A stretch of 64,000 nt of DNA from assembly GCF_029962485.1 (NCBI RefSeq), contig NZ_CP073638.1, forward strand, positions 806,001 through 870,000, given 5' to 3'. The DNA is from Burkholderia cepacia (GTDB taxonomy: Bacteria; Pseudomonadota; Gammaproteobacteria; Burkholderiales; Burkholderiaceae). The position numbers were made by a program, and so were the translations under genes. Each line of letters opens with the position of its first letter. Position 1 is the first letter of the stretch. Below the pieces are notes generated by a model that saw only the letters and a list, made by a program, of their open reading frames with translations, searched no databases and was not told the origin of the DNA. Shown here piece by piece: positions 8,878 through 17,125 of this stretch.

Positions 8878-9348
8878 CTACGCAGCCGCCGGCGTACCGG
8901 GTTCGTTGTGCCGCACCAGCAGCACGGGCCGGTCGGCCGCACGCAGCAGCGATTCCGCGACGCTGCCGAGCAGCAGCCGGCGCAGGCCGTGCCGGCCGCT
9001 CGTGCCCATCACGATCAGGTCCGCGTCGGCTTCGGCCGCCGTGCGCATCAGTACGGCGGCGACATCCTCGCCGTATGCGTCGAGCGCGCGCACGGTGCCC
9101 GTCACATGCTGCTGCGCGAGCACCGCTTTCGCGTCGTCGAGCACCGGCGTCACGGCATCGGTCGCGGCCGCGTCGCCGTCGCGCTCGGCCGCGAAGCCCG
9201 CGTCGACGTCGACGAGCTGCGGCCGGTGCTCGACGACATACGCGCAGGTGACTTCACCGCCGGACGCCGCCGCGATCCGGATCGCCTCGTTCAGCGCGAG
9301 ACGCGCGCTCGGGCTGCCGTCGAGCCCGACGAAAATCCGCTTGTACAT
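8878..9348 (-). CDS. Universal stress protein (UspA family)
   Basis: A 156-residue cytosolic UspA-fold protein. It opens with MYKRIFVGLDGSPSARLALNEA and carries the ATP-binding signature GTSGRHGLRRLLLGS near the C-terminus (G-x2-G-x9-G-S), followed by VAESLLRAADRPVLLVRH. The signature places it with the ATP-binding Usp subgroup, which supports survival under growth arrest, hypoxia or nutrient stress. It is divergent from the histidine kinase at 9670. The intergenic region holds a TTGAC-N4-GTCAA palindrome centred about 124 bases before this start codon, suggesting FNR/FixK-type control. The regulator encoded at 24722 is a candidate. Confidence 0.93.
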   Translation of the reverse strand: MYKRIFVGLDGSPSARLALNEAIRIAAASGGEVTCAYVVEHRPQLVDVDAGFAAERDGDAAATDAVTPVLDDAKAVLAQQHVTGTVRALDAYGEDVAAVLMRTAAEADADLIVMGTSGRHGLRRLLLGSVAESLLRAADRPVLLVRHNEPGTPAAA

Positions 9349-9669
9349 GGTCCGTCCCTCCGACCGGGCACGCGTCGCGCATCACGCCACGGCGGCCCGT
9401 CATCGCAAGCCGGCCCGGTGCCGGCTTGCCTGCCGAACAGTCTGCCCCACGTGCCGACGCGCGGCTTGACGCGCGTCAAACGCGGCCGGCGTGCCCGCTG
9501 CTTCACGCCGTTTGCCGCAATTTCTGGTGACCCTATTACAAAAAACGTGTAAAACGCGCACAATTTCATCTTGAAAACAGACGTTGCACGCAGCCGGTGC
9601 GAGTTTTCCCCGGTTTTGCCGCGCTGCCCGAGTGCCCCGGGCTGCCCGACCAACAAGAATGGCCATTGA
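9349..9669. other. Divergent promoter region between usp and histidine kinase
   Basis: A 321-base intergenic region carrying the promoters of the divergent universal stress and histidine kinase genes. Its one clear motif is the FNR/FixK-like palindrome at 9466-9479. The side facing the kinase is AT-richer (about 9515-9600), including an A-run near 9540, as expected for a promoter. No gene is recognised. Confidence 0.6.
9466..9479. promoter_or_regulatory. FNR/FixK-like palindrome TTGAC-N4-GTCAA
   Basis: The 14-base sequence TTGACGCGCGTCAA is a perfect palindrome matching the FNR/Anr/FixK half-site spacing (TTGAY-N4-RTCAA). It lies 118-131 bases upstream of the universal stress gene start and about 190 upstream of the kinase start. 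The same TTGAC...GTCAA halves occur at 26595, before another stress-type gene, and an FNR homologue is encoded at 24722. Binding is inferred. Confidence 0.5.
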
Positions 9670-11784
9670 ATGACCGCCAGTGGAACCCCGACGCGTGACG
9701 CCCGAGGGCCCACGCGCCTCCAGACCATGTTACGCCAGCCGCTCGCGGCTGGCGTCGTTGCGCTATGCGCCGGCGCCGTGCTGTCGCTCGGCGTCGCGCT
9801 GCTCGTGCGCGAGCAGTGGCAAGGCGCCGTCCATACGCGCTTCGAACGCCGCACGACGCACGTGACCGCGATGCTGCGGCACGAGTTGCAGACCGGCGTT
9901 GCCGTGCTCGAAGGCGCGCGCGGCGCGTTCGGTCTCGTCCCGGACATGACGCCCGAACAATGGCGCCGGTATGCGGAGACGCTCGATCTCGACAGCGCCC
10001 GCTCGCCGGTCCGGCAGATCGGCTATGCGCCGCTGTCGCCGGCCGCACGCGGCGGGCTCGCCGGCGCGAAGCCGCTGCCGGCCGGTCCGCTTGCGACCGC
10101 GGCGCTCAGCGCGCCCGCCTCGAACTCGCCGGTCGTCCGCTTCGGCGTATCCGACGCGGCGCCGCTGACGCGCGCGCTGCAGACCGGTGACATCGCACTC
10201 GGCGTCCACCCGGCCGACGACGATACCTCCCGCGACGCCCGCACGCTGACGCTGTTCCTGCCCGTGACCCTGTCGCCGAATGCGGCCGTCACGCCGTCCG
10301 GCACGCGTGAAGCCGGCGTCGACGGGGTGCTGTTCGCGGCGCTGAGCCCGCGGCGCCTGGTCGAGCGCGCGCTCGACGCGGAACGCGGAATCGACCTGTG
10401 GATGACGGCCGGCGGCGATCCGCGCGCGATCGTCAGCGTCGAGTCGACGACCGACGAAGCGTCGGCATCGCCCGACCTGATGCGACGCACCGACGTGCTG
10501 AATTTCGGCGGCACCGCGCTGACGCTCGCCTATTCCGCGGACGGCCGCCCGAGCGCGACCGGTGCGCAGCGCGCGGCCGGCACCGTGCTTGCCGCGGGGC
10601 TGATCGCGTCGTTCGCCTTCGCGGCGCTCGTCCATGCGCTGCAGCGCCGCCGGTCCGGCGCGACTGCCGATGCCGGCGCGAGCAGCCGCGGCATCCTCAA
10701 CGAGGCGCGGATGATGGGCATCATCCGTTCGTCAATGGAAGCGATCATCACGATCGACGAGAAGCAGACGGTCGTGATCTTCAATCCGATGGCCGAGCAG
10801 GTGTTCGGCGTGTCCGCGATGGAGGCGATCGGCGCGCCGCTGTCGCGCTTCATCCCCGAGCGGTTCCGCGCCGCGCACGCGAAGCACGTCGACCAGTTCG
10901 GCGTGACGGGCGTGTCCGAGCGGCAGATGGGCCGTCAGCGCGTACTGTTCGGGCTGCGCGCCAACGGCGAGGAATTCCCGATCGAGGCGTCGATCTCGCA
11001 GATCCGCGACGCGTCGGGCAAGCTCTACACCGTGATGCTGCGCGACATCACCGAACGGTTGCGCGCCGAGAACGCGTTGAAGCAGTCGCGCGAGGAGTTG
11101 CGCGAACTGTCGGCGAACCTGCAGAACGTGCGCGAAGAAGAAAAAACGCGGATCGCGCGCGAACTGCACGACGACCTCGGCCAGCAGCTCACCGCGCTGA
11201 AGATGGACCTGTCGGTCGTCGAGCAGCAGCTGCGCGTGCCCGGCCGCGCGCAGCCCGACGAGGACGTGCAGACGCACCTGCAGGGCATGCGGCGGCTGAT
11301 CGATGCGACGGTCGCATCGGTGCGGCGCATCGCGGCCGACCTGCGCCCGGTGATGCTCGACGATCTCGGCCTCGTTCCCGCGATCGAATGGCTCGCGAAC
11401 GATTTCACGAACCGCTACGGGATCGATGTCGAGCGTCACATCGAAACGGGCGGCCTCTCGTTCACCAGCGCGGGCGCGACCACGCTGTTCCGCATCGTCC
11501 AGGAAGCGCTGACGAACGTCGCACGCCATGCGGATGCGACGCGCGTCGCGCTGCGGCTCGACATCGAGGAAGGCTTCTGCGTGCTGCGCGTCGCGGACAA
11601 CGGCCGCGGCGCGGCGCCCGGCGGTCCGGCCCACGAGGACAAATCGTTCGGCCTGATCGGCATTCGCGAACGCGCACACATGCTCGGCGGCACCGTGACG
11701 ATCGACACCGCGCTCGCGCGCGGCTTCTCGATTACCGTCGCATTCCCGCTCAGTACCGTTCAACAGGAAACGCTCATCACATGA
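9670..11784 (+). CDS. Membrane sensor histidine kinase (CHASE-PAS-HisKA_3)
   Basis: A 704-residue inner-membrane sensor kinase of a NarL-type two-component system. A first transmembrane helix (about residues 22-45) is followed by a periplasmic CHASE-like sensor region (about 50-290), a second helix (about 298-322), a PAS domain (about 340-460; IITIDEKQTVVIFNPMAEQV) and the HisKA_3 dimerisation helix with phospho-acceptor His500 in RELHDDLGQQL. The HATPase domain ends the protein (N-box VQEALTNVARHA, DNGRG, FGLIGIRERA). The stop codon overlaps the regulator's ATG (ATGA at 11781), so the pair is translationally coupled. The ligand is unknown. Divergence from a universal stress gene hints at a redox or starvation role. 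Confidence 0.92.
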   Translation: MTASGTPTRDARGPTRLQTMLRQPLAAGVVALCAGAVLSLGVALLVREQWQGAVHTRFERRTTHVTAMLRHELQTGVAVLEGARGAFGLVPDMTPEQWRRYAETLDLDSARSPVRQIGYAPLSPAARGGLAGAKPLPAGPLATAALSAPASNSPVVRFGVSDAAPLTRALQTGDIALGVHPADDDTSRDARTLTLFLPVTLSPNAAVTPSGTREAGVDGVLFAALSPRRLVERALDAERGIDLWMTAGGDPRAIVSVESTTDEASASPDLMRRTDVLNFGGTALTLAYSADGRPSATGAQRAAGTVLAAGLIASFAFAALVHALQRRRSGATADAGASSRGILNEARMMGIIRSSMEAIITIDEKQTVVIFNPMAEQVFGVSAMEAIGAPLSRFIPERFRAAHAKHVDQFGVTGVSERQMGRQRVLFGLRANGEEFPIEASISQIRDASGKLYTVMLRDITERLRAENALKQSREELRELSANLQNVREEEKTRIARELHDDLGQQLTALKMDLSVVEQQLRVPGRAQPDEDVQTHLQGMRRLIDATVASVRRIAADLRPVMLDDLGLVPAIEWLANDFTNRYGIDVERHIETGGLSFTSAGATTLFRIVQEALTNVARHADATRVALRLDIEEGFCVLRVADNGRGAAPGGPAHEDKSFGLIGIRERAHMLGGTVTIDTALARGFSITVAFPLSTVQQETLIT

Positions 11785-12428
11785 TCAAGGTGCTCATCGC
11801 CGACGACCATACGCTCGTACGCGACGGTCTGCGGCACATCCTCCAGAACGCCACCGGATTCGAGGTGGCCGGCGAAGCCTGCGACGGCCCGTCGACGATC
11901 GCGCTCGTGCGCTCGACACCCGCGCAGGTGCTCGTGCTCGACCTGTCGATGCCGGGCCGCAACGGCGTCGAACTGATCAAGCAGATCAAGGACGAGAAGC
12001 CCGCGCTGCGCGTGCTCGTGCTGACGATGCACGCGGAACAGCAATACGCGGTGCGTGCGTTCCGCGCAGGCGCGTCCGGCTATCTGACGAAGGAAAGCGC
12101 GAGCGCCGAACTGGTCGGCGCGGTGACGAAGGTCGCGTCGGGCGGCGTCTACGTGAGCCTTGCGATGGCCGAGCAGTTCGCGCAGAGCCTGAACGAGCCG
12201 GCCGAGACGCTGCCGCACCAGCGGCTGTCCGATCGCGAATTCGACGTGTTCCGGCGGATCGCGGCCGGCCAGACGCTGACCGAAATCGCGAATGCGCTGT
12301 GCGTGAGCGCCAAGACCGTCAGCACCTACAAGACGCGGATCCTGGAAAAGATGCAGATGCCGCACGAAGCCGCGCTGGTGCGGTACGCGATGCGGCACAA
12401 GCTGCTCGACGAAACGGACGACGTATAA
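11781..12428 (+). CDS. NarL/FixJ-family response regulator
   Basis: A 215-residue two-domain response regulator. The receiver domain begins MIKVLIADDHTLVRDGL, carries the phosphorylatable Asp54 in VLDLSMPGRNG and the conserved Lys in YLTKESA. The C-terminal LuxR-type helix-turn-helix (LSDREFDVFRRIAAGQTLTEIANALCVSAKTVSTYK) starts near residue 150. It overlaps the kinase gene by four bases and is its obvious partner. Target genes are unknown. The upstream frame remains open in the kinase region but only as a shadow, so the ATG at 11781 is the true start. Confidence 0.95.
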   Translation: MIKVLIADDHTLVRDGLRHILQNATGFEVAGEACDGPSTIALVRSTPAQVLVLDLSMPGRNGVELIKQIKDEKPALRVLVLTMHAEQQYAVRAFRAGASGYLTKESASAELVGAVTKVASGGVYVSLAMAEQFAQSLNEPAETLPHQRLSDREFDVFRRIAAGQTLTEIANALCVSAKTVSTYKTRILEKMQMPHEAALVRYAMRHKLLDETDDV

Positions 12429-12486
12429 CCGAATGGCGTGCCTGGCCGGCCGTGTGACGCGCGGCCGGTTGAATGGCGCGTGACGT

Positions 12487-12891
12487 TTACTTGCCTGGCA
12501 CCGGGCACGCCAGGTCGCCTTCCTCGCAGGACAGATAGCCCTTCAGCGTTTCGGTGCGCACTTTCGTCAGATCGTCGAGGCAGGTCGAGACGACCATCGG
12601 GTACGCACTGCCGCCCTCGGCATTCGCGCTCGAGAAACCGCATTCGGCATCGCGGTACGCAATCCATGCACGCTGCGCATTCACGAGCTTGTCGGCCAGC
12701 GGCCGCGCATCGTGCAGGCGCGCGGTGACGGCCTGGTAGGTACGGTTCAGTTCCCCGTCGGATTTCTTGTACGCGCGATCGGCACATGCCGTCATCGCCG
12801 CCTGATCCGTCGCGTCCGCACAATTCGTCTGCGCATGGGCGACGTTTGCCAGCAGCGCCAGCGAGCACAGCAGACCGGTCAAGACACGCAT
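12487..12891 (-). CDS. Secreted DUF1311 / LprI-like protein
   Basis: A 134-residue exported protein. The ATG at 12891 gives a signal peptide (MRVLTGLLCSLALLANVAHA) followed by a DUF1311 region with the usual AYKKSDGELNRTYQAV, NAQRAWIAYRDAECGF and TETLKGYL elements. DUF1311/LprI proteins are periplasmic or surface proteins; the mycobacterial LprI inhibits lysozyme, but this cannot be assumed here. Several cysteines could form disulfides. The gene is monocistronic and convergent with the response regulator. Confidence 0.85.
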   Translation of the reverse strand: MRVLTGLLCSLALLANVAHAQTNCADATDQAAMTACADRAYKKSDGELNRTYQAVTARLHDARPLADKLVNAQRAWIAYRDAECGFSSANAEGGSAYPMVVSTCLDDLTKVRTETLKGYLSCEEGDLACPVPGK

Positions 12892-13216
12892 GGATGCTCC
12901 TTGTTGTTCGTTGAAATGCGGAACCCGGTGCCGGGCCGGTTGCCCTGCCGCGCCTCGGCGCGCGGCGACACCGTCCGCGATGCTAGCGCACGCGCGGACG
13001 CTTGTCAGCCGGCGCCTTGCATATCGCCCCCGCACGCCTACACTGGAAAATCGATACGCCGTTTCAGGCCGCGCTATCGCATCCATCCCGTCTTCGCTTC
13101 CGCCGCATTCCTCAGCGCATTTCGCGTTCGCGACGCCGAGCGGGCATGACGTTTCGTCAGCCGGTTTCCTCCGCCCAGCACAACGCGCAAGCGCCGTCGC
13201 TCACCTGGAGGAAATC
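12892..13216. other. Divergent intergenic region
   Basis: A 325-base region between the divergent LprI-like gene (start 12891) and the DUF1326 gene (start 13217). It should carry both promoters. A good ribosome binding site, GGAGGAAATC, precedes the ATG at 13217. No further gene, repeat or obvious operator was recognised. Confidence 0.55.
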
Positions 13217-13819
13217 ATGAGCTATCACCTTGAAGGCCGTCTGCTCGAGGTCTGCAACTGTCGCGTACTGTGCCCGTGCTGGATCGGCGAGGATCCGGAT
13301 TTCGGCGTCTGCGACACCATCGTCGCGTGGCATGTCGACAAGGGCACGGTCGACGGTATCGACGTCGGCGGCAACACGATCGCCGCCGTATGCCGCGTGC
13401 CGGGCAACATCCTGCAAGGCAACTGGACGGCCGCGATCTACGTCAGCGACACGGCGTCGGAGGCGCAGGAGCAGGCGCTGCTCAAGGTCTATACGGGCCA
13501 GGCCGGCGGCCCGATCGCCGAGCTTGCGAAACTGATCGGCAAGGTCGTGTCGGTCGAACGCGCGCCGATCAGGTTCGATGTCGTCGGCGCCCGCGGCACG
13601 CTGTCGATCGGCACCGACTACCACGCGGAACTCGAACCCTACCTCGGCCCGAGCGGCGCGCAGACGACGCTGGCCGACACCGTGTTCTCGACGGTGCCCG
13701 GCGCACCCGTATTCGTCGGCAAGGCGCCGGTCTACCGGTCGAAGAACGCGGCGATCGGCATCGACGTCGATCTGAAGGATCACAACGCGTTGCAGAGCAC
13801 GTTCCTGTTCGACGCATGA
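13217..13819 (+). CDS. DUF1326 domain protein, cysteine-rich N-terminus
   Basis: A 200-residue soluble protein of the DUF1326 family. It starts MSYHLEGRLLEVCNCRVLCPCWIGEDPDFGVC, a cluster of five cysteines (CNCxxxCPC plus a later Cys) that looks suited to metal or redox chemistry. The body (CRVPGNILQGNWTAAIYVSD, KLIGKVVSVERAPI, VYRSKNAAIG) follows the family pattern. A strong GGAGG site fixes the start. The next gene, 23 bases on, is a DUF2182 membrane protein, a recurrent pairing. Neither family has an established biochemical role; a metal-handling function is inference from the cysteines and the COG description of the partner. Confidence 0.85.
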   Translation: MSYHLEGRLLEVCNCRVLCPCWIGEDPDFGVCDTIVAWHVDKGTVDGIDVGGNTIAAVCRVPGNILQGNWTAAIYVSDTASEAQEQALLKVYTGQAGGPIAELAKLIGKVVSVERAPIRFDVVGARGTLSIGTDYHAELEPYLGPSGAQTTLADTVFSTVPGAPVFVGKAPVYRSKNAAIGIDVDLKDHNALQSTFLFDA

Positions 13820-13842
13820 ATCGCGACCGCACGTAAACGACC

Positions 13843-14631
13843 ATGGCCGCGCGGTTGCACCGGCGCCTGTTTCCGTTCGTGCTCGCGAGTCTCGTCGGGT
13901 TCGCGTGGGTCACGCTGTGGGCGTGGACGCGCAGCCCGTACGGGCGCTATCTCGAGCACGGCGACGACGCGGCGTCCTTGCCGTTCAGCACGCTGTGCCG
14001 CGCGCTGCCGGGTGGCGCGCTGTGGCTGCCGGCCGCGTTCGACGCGGCAGCCTGGACGCTGATGATCCTCGCGATGATGCTGCCGACCACGCTGACGCTG
14101 TTCGACACGTTCGCGCGCGTCGTGTCGGATCGCCCCGACCGCGCGTGGCTGCTCGCCCTCGTCGGTCTCGGCTACATCTCCGCATGGAGCGGCTTCGGTC
14201 TCGTCGCGCACGGACTGCACGCGCTGCTGCTGACGGGCGTTGCGCACGTGCCGGCGCTTGCGTGGCGCGGTTGGTTGATCGGCGCGGCCGTCTTCGCGCT
14301 CGCCGGCGCGTTTCAGTTCAGCGGATTGAAGGCACGCTGCCTCGAGCGTTGCCGCACGCCGCTCGGTTTCGTGATCGGCCATTGGCGCGGGCGTGCGCCG
14401 CTGCGACACGCGTTCTCGCTGGGCGCCAGCCACGGGCTGTTCTGCATCGGGTGCTGCTGGGCGCTGATGCTGCTGATGTTCGTCGTCGGCGCCGGCAGCC
14501 TCGGCTGGATGCTGGCGCTCGCCGCGCTGATGGCCATCGAAAAGAATGCCGTGTGGGGGCGGCTGCTCACCGCGCCGCTCGGTGCCGCGCTGTTCGGCGC
14601 GGCCGTGCTGATCGTCGCCGGTCACGCGTGA
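13843..14631 (+). CDS. DUF2182 integral membrane protein (predicted metal-binding)
   Basis: A 262-residue polytopic inner-membrane protein with about seven hydrophobic segments. The family signatures are AAWTLMILAMMLPT in an early helix and SHGLFCIGCCWALMLLMF in a late helix, with conserved His and Cys residues inside the membrane that could ligand a metal. The gene begins 23 bases after the DUF1326 gene and ends overlapping the possible GTG start of the DMT transporter, so the three genes form one operon. DUF2182 is described only as a predicted metal-binding membrane protein, and transport or electron transfer has not been shown. Confidence 0.85.
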   Translation: MAARLHRRLFPFVLASLVGFAWVTLWAWTRSPYGRYLEHGDDAASLPFSTLCRALPGGALWLPAAFDAAAWTLMILAMMLPTTLTLFDTFARVVSDRPDRAWLLALVGLGYISAWSGFGLVAHGLHALLLTGVAHVPALAWRGWLIGAAVFALAGAFQFSGLKARCLERCRTPLGFVIGHWRGRAPLRHAFSLGASHGLFCIGCCWALMLLMFVVGAGSLGWMLALAALMAIEKNAVWGRLLTAPLGAALFGAAVLIVAGHA

Positions 14632-14639
14632 GGCTCGCC

Positions 14640-15533
14640 ATGCGCCCGCCCGCTTCCGCCCTCGCGTCGCATGTGCGGCCGGGCGCGCGCGTCGCCGCGC
14701 TGACGTCGGTCGCGATGCTTGCGTTCGCATCGAACTCGCTGCTGTGCCGGCTCGCGCTGCAGGCCGGCCGGATCGACGCGGCCAGCTTCGGCAGCGTGCG
14801 CCTCGTGTCGGGCGCGCTGATGCTCGCGCTCGTTGCGCGCGCGGGTGCGCGGCGGTCCGCCCAGCCGGCGGACTGGCCCGCGGCAGTCATGCTGTTCGCG
14901 TATGTCGCTTGCTTCTCGTTCGCGTACCTGACCGTCAGCGCCGCCACCGGCGCGCTGATCCTGTTCGGCGCGGTGCAGTTGACGATGTTCGCGGCCGGAT
15001 GGCACGCCGGCGAACGGTTTGCTCCCGCCGGCTGGGCCGGGTTCGGCGCGGCGCTGGCCGGGTTGCTGTATCTCGTCTCACCGGGGCTGGCCGCTCCGAC
15101 GCCGAGCGGCGCCGCGCTGATGACGGTCGCCGGCATTGCATGGGGCATCTATTCGATACGCGGCCGTCGGACGACCGACCCGGTCGCGGCGACCGCCGGC
15201 AATTTCATGCGGGCCGCGCCGCTGGCGCTCGTGTTGAGCGCCGTGCTTGCCGCCCGCACTCACCTGACGCCGGCCGGCATCGTGCTCGCCGTGCTGTCCG
15301 GCGCGCTGACGTCCGGGATCGGCTACGTGATCTGGTACGCCGCGCTGCGATACCTGACCGCGATGCGCGCCGCGGCGGTCCAGTTGTCGGTGCCGCCGAT
15401 CGCCGCATGCGGCGCGGTGCTGTTCCTGTCGGAACAGCCGACCTGGCGGCTCGCGCTCGCGTCGGCTGCCATTCTCGGCGGTGTCGCCGCCGTGCTCGCG
15501 AGCCGGGCCCGCCACGCCGATGCCGGATCGTGA
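14640..15533 (+). CDS. EamA/DMT-family transporter
   Basis: A 297-residue ten-helix drug/metabolite transporter made of two EamA repeats (first about residues 15-145, second about 155-290). The late conserved region reads SGIGYVIWYAALRYLTAMRAA. Substrates of this subfamily are unassigned metabolites or amino acids. The start may be the ATG at 14640 or an in-frame GTG at 14628 that overlaps the preceding stop codon; either couples it to the DUF1326-DUF2182 genes. Confidence 0.88.
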   Translation: MRPPASALASHVRPGARVAALTSVAMLAFASNSLLCRLALQAGRIDAASFGSVRLVSGALMLALVARAGARRSAQPADWPAAVMLFAYVACFSFAYLTVSAATGALILFGAVQLTMFAAGWHAGERFAPAGWAGFGAALAGLLYLVSPGLAAPTPSGAALMTVAGIAWGIYSIRGRRTTDPVAATAGNFMRAAPLALVLSAVLAARTHLTPAGIVLAVLSGALTSGIGYVIWYAALRYLTAMRAAAVQLSVPPIAACGAVLFLSEQPTWRLALASAAILGGVAAVLASRARHADAGS

Positions 15534-15550
15534 TGCCGACCGGCCGCGCA

Positions 15551-15589
15551 AATGCAAAACCCGCGCACGGCGGCTACCGTGCGCGGGTT
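15551..15589 (-). terminator. Rho-independent terminator, probably bidirectional
   Basis: Perfect 13-base arms at 15558-15570 and 15577-15589 enclose a 6-base loop. On the reverse strand the hairpin is followed by a T-rich stretch (TTTTGCATTT), so it should end the DUF4148 transcript, whose stop lies 45 bases away. It may also stop the convergent DMT operon. Confidence 0.8.
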
Positions 15590-15633
15590 CAGGGGAAGCG
15601 ACGAGCCGGGCACCCTTGCGGGTGCCTGCCGGC

Positions 15634-15963
15634 TTAGTGGCCGAAGTACACCGACGAACGATCGGCGGCGGCCGGCACGACCACGCGCTGGCCCGACTGC
15701 GACGTGGCGGCGGCATTCGCGCCGTAGCCCGTTGCGTCAGCTTGTGCGCCGGTGTTCTGTGCGGCGGCGATCTTGGCCTGGGCGGCCTGGATGTTTTCCG
15801 GGTAGTTCATCCAGTCGTTCGGGTTGTAGCCGGCCTTTTCGAGCTGGACCAGCTCGGCGCGCACTTGCGCGCGCGTCAGCGGCTGCTGGTTCGATTGGGC
15901 GAACGAGACGATCGGTGCGGCCACCAGGGCGGCCAGTGCAACTGCCTTGATCAGCGATTTCAT
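15634..15963 (-). CDS. DUF4148 exported protein
   Basis: A 109-residue periplasmic protein with signal peptide MKSLIKAVALAALVAAPIVSFA. The mature part carries the DUF4148 core LTRAQVRAELVQLEKAGYNP and YPENIQAAQAKIAA. The family is abundant in Burkholderia, often in many copies, and has no known function. A GGAGGTAACGC ribosome site precedes the ATG. It is related to the second copy at 42000. Confidence 0.88.
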   Translation of the reverse strand: MKSLIKAVALAALVAAPIVSFAQSNQQPLTRAQVRAELVQLEKAGYNPNDWMNYPENIQAAQAKIAAAQNTGAQADATGYGANAAATSQSGQRVVVPAAADRSSVYFGH

Positions 15964-16170
15964 GATGCGTTACCTCCAGGATTGTTTTGTCAGGCGCTTC
16001 GGACTCGAGGTCGTTGCGCATGAGTAGAAGTCTAGGAGGCGCGACTATCAGGGTAAATACTTAAATCGCAAATTCACTGTTGACGGAAACCGTACAATCT
16101 CGCGGGAATAAGCCGAATCATCAGATGATTATCGGCGTTCGCGCGCCAAATATGCGGTCCCTGCGGCGTG

Positions 16171-17046
16171 TCAGCGCAGGTGATCGGTATCCGCCGATGC
16201 CATCAGCCGGTCGAACAGCAGCGCCTTCAGGCGGACCAGATCGCCATCGGCGGTTTCGCCGAACGCCGCGTGATGCAGCGTCAGCGCCGGCGCTGACGGA
16301 TCGGCATGCACGGCGCGCACCGTGCCGTCCAGCGCCAGCAACTCGACGCGTCCGCCCGTTTCGAACGGAAGCAGCACGCGCAGTGGCTCGCCGGTTGCCG
16401 CGATCGGCCGGTCGACGGCAATCGACAGTCCGCTCAGGCTGATGTCGTGCACCATCCCGATGCCTTCCGCCCCTTCGGCTCCGCCGGCACAACACGCCGC
16501 GATCCGCACCCGTATGCGCGGTTCCGCGCGCGTGCGCAGCCGGTCGACGAAGCCGGGCGGCGACAGGATCATGAACGGTGCGGCACCCGATGCCTGTACC
16601 GCCTCGACCGTCGCGCCGAAACGGGACACCGCGGCACGGCCGATCGCGACCGCCTCGATGTCGTCGCCGCGCGCGAATTCGAGCACGGCCGCCTGCTGCG
16701 GTTCGACGAACAGCGCGCCCGACGCAGCGACGCCGATCAGCCGGCAGCGCTGCAACGCGCGAGTCGTGCCGACCCGGCGGCGGATGCCGATCGCGGCGCC
16801 CGCCGACAGCCCCATGCGCGTGGCCGGCGGCACCGTGCCCTGCGCGCGCGGGTCGGCTTGCGCGTCATCGCGTCGGCGTACGGGCCGGAAATGGTCGAAC
16901 AGGAACGCATGCTGCGCGGCGTCGCGCAGCGTCGTGCCGGCCGGCAGCAACGCCGCGCCGTCGGCATCATAGAGATCGAAGCCGAGAGGAACGCCGGCGG
17001 TGAGATCGTCGCGCGCGAGCGCGACGTAGTCGGTGGGAAGCCGCAT
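16171..17046 (-). CDS. PilZ-domain (YcgR-like) c-di-GMP-binding protein
   Basis: A 291-residue cytosolic protein. The C-terminal half (about 180-285) is a PilZ domain: the arginine region RTRAEPRIRVRI is followed by VHDISLSGLSIAV, which fits the RxxxR and D/NxSxxG c-di-GMP-binding motifs. The N-terminal part resembles the flagellar-brake/YcgR N domain only loosely. The ATG at 17046 is preferred because residues upstream are an Arg/Ser-rich extension. No flagellar or cellulose genes lie nearby, so the process it controls is unknown. Confidence 0.78.
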   Translation of the reverse strand: MRLPTDYVALARDDLTAGVPLGFDLYDADGAALLPAGTTLRDAAQHAFLFDHFRPVRRRDDAQADPRAQGTVPPATRMGLSAGAAIGIRRRVGTTRALQRCRLIGVAASGALFVEPQQAAVLEFARGDDIEAVAIGRAAVSRFGATVEAVQASGAAPFMILSPPGFVDRLRTRAEPRIRVRIAACCAGGAEGAEGIGMVHDISLSGLSIAVDRPIAATGEPLRVLLPFETGGRVELLALDGTVRAVHADPSAPALTLHHAAFGETADGDLVRLKALLFDRLMASADTDHLR

Positions 17047-17125
17047 CGGAGAGGCGCGGAGCGACCGCGCGAGCTGTCTTGACAACTTGATTACGGCAGC
17101 ATCGCGCGAAATCTGAACGGTTACG

